Source of the DNA: Caldithrix abyssi DSM 13497
GTDB taxonomy: Bacteria; Calditrichota; Calditrichia; Calditrichales; Calditrichaceae
Length of the DNA: 64,000 nt
Reading direction: 5' to 3'
Assembly: GCF_001886815.1 (NCBI RefSeq)
Contig: NZ_CP018099.1
Coordinates: 4,400,501 to 4,464,500, forward strand
In this document: piece after piece, positions 61,913-64,000 of the stretch
How positions within the stretch are numbered: the stretch's first letter is position 1
Layout: every line of letters begins with the position of its first letter
Program-made: the position numbers and the translations under genes
Notes under the pieces: model-generated
Database searches by the model: none
Seen by the model: only the letters and a program-made list of their open reading frames with translations
What the model was told of the DNA's origin: nothing

Positions 61913-62755
61913 TCAAAGATTTTCTTTTAGTGAAATTAATTGTTCCCTGTACCTGCGCCATTTTTCTTCTAATTGGAAATTACGCCTGCCGCGCTTCTGG
62001 TAACCGGAAATTAAAACCTGCAGCTTTTTTAAAACCTCCTCCAGAGCGGCCTGCCGCAAATCTGGCGGCAGGTTGTTTTCTTTTAAATGTTTTTCGATAG
62101 CCAATACACGATAGTAGTCCATACCCCAATATTTTCTGGACAATTGATCTTCGTGTCCGCCATACTTTACGATGCCCGGCCTGGAATCGAGCCCAATCGG
62201 GAACAGGCGCGCCACACGCAACCACAAATCGTAATCTTCGCAAACAGGAAAATTCTCGTCAAACAAACCGACCTTTTTAAAAACGGATTGATGAATGACC
62301 ACCGCCGACGGTGAAACAATGCACAGCGGAAGGGACTGCCTGAAGATCCAACCACCGTATTTTTGATGCTTCTTTTTGGGATTCACCCGCTTGCCATGCC
62401 GAATCCAGATTTCCTGTGATTGAAAAATCAAATATTGGGGATGGCTCTCATGGAATTCGCGGGCCATGGCCAGCTTTTCAGGCAGCCACTCATCATCGCT
62501 ATCCAGCAGGGCAATCCACTCTCCCCGGGCCAGCCGAATACCGGTGTTGCGCGCAGCCGATACCCCTTTGTGCGGCTGATTAACGACGGTGATCCGCGTG
62601 CCAAACTTCTCCAGAATGCGGGGCGTTTCATCGGTTGAGCCATCGTTAATCACCAGAATTTCATGGGCGGCTTCCGTTTGCGCCAGCACCGATTCGATGG
62701 CGCGCTTCACCATTTGTGGTCGGTTGTAAACCGGAATGATTACGGATATTTTCAT
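61913..62755 (-). CDS. family 2 glycosyltransferase
   Basis: 280 residues. 'VIIPVYNRPQMVKRAIESVLAQT' (5-27), 'VINDGSTDETPRIL' and the metal site 'LLDSDDEW' mark a GT-A fold with the usual order. 'CEDYDLWLRV' is the acceptor-side motif. It likely adds a sugar to a surface glycan. Its ATG overlaps the stop of the nucleosidase-like gene (ATGA), so the two are made together. Copies of a dispersed repeat flank the pair. Confidence 0.9.
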   Translation of the reverse strand: MKISVIIPVYNRPQMVKRAIESVLAQTEAAHEILVINDGSTDETPRILEKFGTRITVVNQPHKGVSAARNTGIRLARGEWIALLDSDDEWLPEKLAMAREFHESHPQYLIFQSQEIWIRHGKRVNPKKKHQKYGGWIFRQSLPLCIVSPSAVVIHQSVFKKVGLFDENFPVCEDYDLWLRVARLFPIGLDSRPGIVKYGGHEDQLSRKYWGMDYYRVLAIEKHLKENNLPPDLRQAALEEVLKKLQVLISGYQKRGRRNFQLEEKWRRYREQLISLKENL

Positions 62756-63351
62756 TTTTCAATTTGTAAAATGGATTTTAGTGTTTCGAATAAAATTAGA
62801 CTCACGCTTTTAAAATTCTTTTTAAACTGCATATTGGCCGCGCTATCGGCCAGGTCGCTTACGCCTTTAAGCGCAAAGCACTCGATGTGCCGCTCATGGC
62901 AAAGCGCTGCCAGGTAAAAACTTTCCATATCCACCAGGTCGGTTTTAAACTGTTCCCGAAATTTGTTTTTTTCTCCACCGTCGGTCAGGGCTTTGGCAAC
63001 CGTTAACAAACTGGCCCGCGCAAGGCGCCCAAAAGTCTCCGGTACGGGGAGCGCCAGTGTTTGTGAACTGCCGGCATGAATAATTTTTTCAATCGCAAAA
63101 ACCTGGCCAATGCTGACTTGCGCATTTAGTGCGCCGGCAAAGCCCATCAATACAACCTGCGACGGCCGATACCGTTCAAGATACGCTTTAAAAGATTGAA
63201 CGGCGCGCTGTTCCCCGACTCCCACACGCAAAAGATCAAAATGCCTGTAGCGCCGCAGCGATCCTGCCCCGCAGGGCAAGGCTTCAACCCGCGGCATGGC
63301 ATGGATGATCGGTTCTGTTTCTGCGCGTAACGCGCTGACAATGGTTAACAT
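62752..63351 (-). CDS. MTA/SAH nucleosidase-like phosphorylase-superfamily protein
   Basis: 199 residues, slightly short for the MTAN group. 'VVLMGFAGALN' and 'VDMESFYLAALCHE' carry the Gly-rich loop and the ribose-binding Met-Glu pair, and 'ALKGVSDLAD' holds the usual purine-side Asp. It should split a nucleoside into base and sugar. The family includes MTA/SAH nucleosidase, futalosine hydrolase and hopanoid-linked enzymes; I cannot pick among them. It overlaps the glycosyltransferase gene downstream. Confidence 0.8.
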   Translation of the reverse strand: MLTIVSALRAETEPIIHAMPRVEALPCGAGSLRRYRHFDLLRVGVGEQRAVQSFKAYLERYRPSQVVLMGFAGALNAQVSIGQVFAIEKIIHAGSSQTLALPVPETFGRLARASLLTVAKALTDGGEKNKFREQFKTDLVDMESFYLAALCHERHIECFALKGVSDLADSAANMQFKKNFKSVSLILFETLKSILQIEK

Positions 63352-63503
63352 GTAAAGAAATTAGGCTGGCTAAAGGTGGAATGCAATAGAAGAACAAAAA
63401 AGTGAGTAAATCTTTATTTAAATATATGGGGTCAAAAGATTTCTCTCTTCGTTCGAAATGACAAATCACGCTTTAATGACAAATTAACCTTTTTAGAGAG
63501 AAT

Positions 63504-63665
63504 TCATTGATAAAACATCTGTAAAATTCCCTGTAAAATGGGGCGGCCTTTCCTGGCCACTATTTCCTTCATCTGCTTTAAAATATCTCTGGCCACATCA
63601 TACGCCATGTAAACAAAAGGAATGGCCATCAGCACAAAAATCAGGGTCGAAAAGAATGTTTTCAT
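63504..63665 (-). CDS. small single-pass membrane protein, unknown function
   Basis: 53 residues from ATG 63665, preceded by GGAGGATCGTG, a strong ribosome binding site. A hydrophobic helix runs from about residue 4 to 20 ('FFSTLIFVLMAIPFVYMAY'). A charged, amphipathic helix follows ('RDILKQMKEIVARKGRP') and a hydrophobic end. A longer reading would start inside a miniature repeat element and is not credible. No family recognised. Confidence 0.65.
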   Translation of the reverse strand: MKTFFSTLIFVLMAIPFVYMAYDVARDILKQMKEIVARKGRPILQGILQMFYQ

Positions 63666-63693
63666 CACGATCCTCCATATATTTTTAAATGCA

Positions 63694-63790
63694 AGACTTC
63701 TGCAAAACGAAAATTTTTGCGTCATTTCGAAAATCCCGTCATGCTAATTCGGGATTCGAAATGGCATGTATGTGTATTTTGCAAAACTCT
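63694..63790. mobile_element. shorter relative of the miniature element at 58117, inverted
   Basis: Read on the minus strand it starts AGAGTTTTGCAAAATACACA and goes on TACATGCCATTTCGAATC, close to the 58117 element in sequence and order. The two ends (AGACTTCTGCAAAA / TTTTGCAAAACTCT) are now imperfect inverted repeats. The GAGAAATC inner arms are missing. It sits about 30 bases before the start of the small membrane-protein gene. Confidence 0.8.
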
Positions 63791-63840
63791 GTTTAAGTGA
63801 CATGTACGCAACCAATTCCCCTAAAGTTGCATTTAAAATT

Positions 63841-64000
63841 CCAAGGCAACAAAGCCTCACCCAAAACCAACCGCAACGCGCGCAAAGTAATTTTTTCGCT
63901 GTTTACGCCAATCATCGCAGAAAAATGATTAAACAAATTATTTTGAGAGAAAAGTTAAGCAAATCGGCACTAATTACGCCAGAGGCTGTCCCAAAAGCGA
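63841..64000. repeat. dispersed ~155-base repeat, copy 3 (inverted), reaching the window edge
   Basis: Its reverse complement starts TCGCTTTTGGGACAGCC and continues TTTGCTTAACTTTTCTCTCA and AAATTACTTTGCGCGCGTTG, about 80% like 61751-61904. The gene group 61913-63665 thus lies between facing copies. Confidence 0.9.

Noticed and set aside
63666-63725. Extension of the small membrane protein to 63725
   Set aside because: The added residues are encoded by the miniature repeat element; the strong ribosome binding site is at ATG 63665.

Overview
The window is a 64 kb stretch of a Gram-negative bacterial chromosome. It carries lipid A (lpxK), Lol lipoprotein-export, and type IX secretion (T9SS) genes: PorU, PorV and a C-terminal sorting domain. 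Together with DUF4837, DUF2723 and the general style of the proteins, this points to the Bacteroidota/Calditrichota side of the FCB group. Moderate GC and several TTG starts (lysS, folP, tilS, rnhB) fit a Calditrichota-like organism. The phylum is inferred, since no rRNA gene is present. Nearly every gene lies on the minus strand; the only clear plus-strand gene is a propeller-transglutaminase protein at 50.7 kb.

Layout, left to right. 0-10 kb: the 5' part of a PorV-like barrel, a Trm112-like protein, a thioesterase and accA, then a sugar/envelope cluster (DPM1-like glycosyltransferase, RmlD-like reductase, PfkB kinase, DUF4837 protein, flippase-like membrane protein, DUF2723 protein). 10-18 kb: glycosyltransferase, recG, lolD, lolC/E, lysS and prfB, the last with an intact programmed +1 frameshift. 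18-32 kb: a tightly packed nine-gene run, read from 31.7 down to 18.3 kb and closed by a strong terminator. Its order is TPR protein, folP, cdaA (c-di-AMP synthase), a 1.7 kaa PorU-like gingipain-family protein with its own T9SS tail, a PorV/PorQ-family barrel, an Fn3-like lipoprotein, an SLBB protein, and two paralogous barrels with C-terminal coiled coils. 32-42 kb: ftsH, hpt, tilS, two CAT-anticodon tRNAs, lpxK, a Wzx/MVF-type flippase, then aroQ, a PhnP-like hydrolase, aroB, aroK and rnhB. 42.5-43.6 kb: a repeat array made of alternating units. 43.6-50.5 kb: addA and addB. 50.7-55 kb: the propeller-transglutaminase gene, remnants of a decayed T9SS-secreted protein, and a propeller lipoprotein whose signal peptide is encoded by heptanucleotide repeats. 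55-60 kb: cysC, sat, cbpA and three tandem hsp20 genes. 60-64 kb: a repeat-rich region holding a small J-protein, a glycosyltransferase overlapping a nucleosidase-like gene, and a 53-residue membrane protein.

The most interesting system is the 18.3-31.7 kb run. It links a T9SS sortase and its barrel partner to a c-di-AMP cyclase and to four or five uncharacterised envelope proteins that look co-transcribed. The second theme is non-coding repeats: a miniature element with perfect 17-bp terminal inverted repeats and an 11-bp target duplication, a ~155-bp dispersed repeat present in direct and inverted copies around the right-end genes, and the alternating array at 42.7-43.4 kb. I saw no rRNA, CRISPR array, prophage or transposase.
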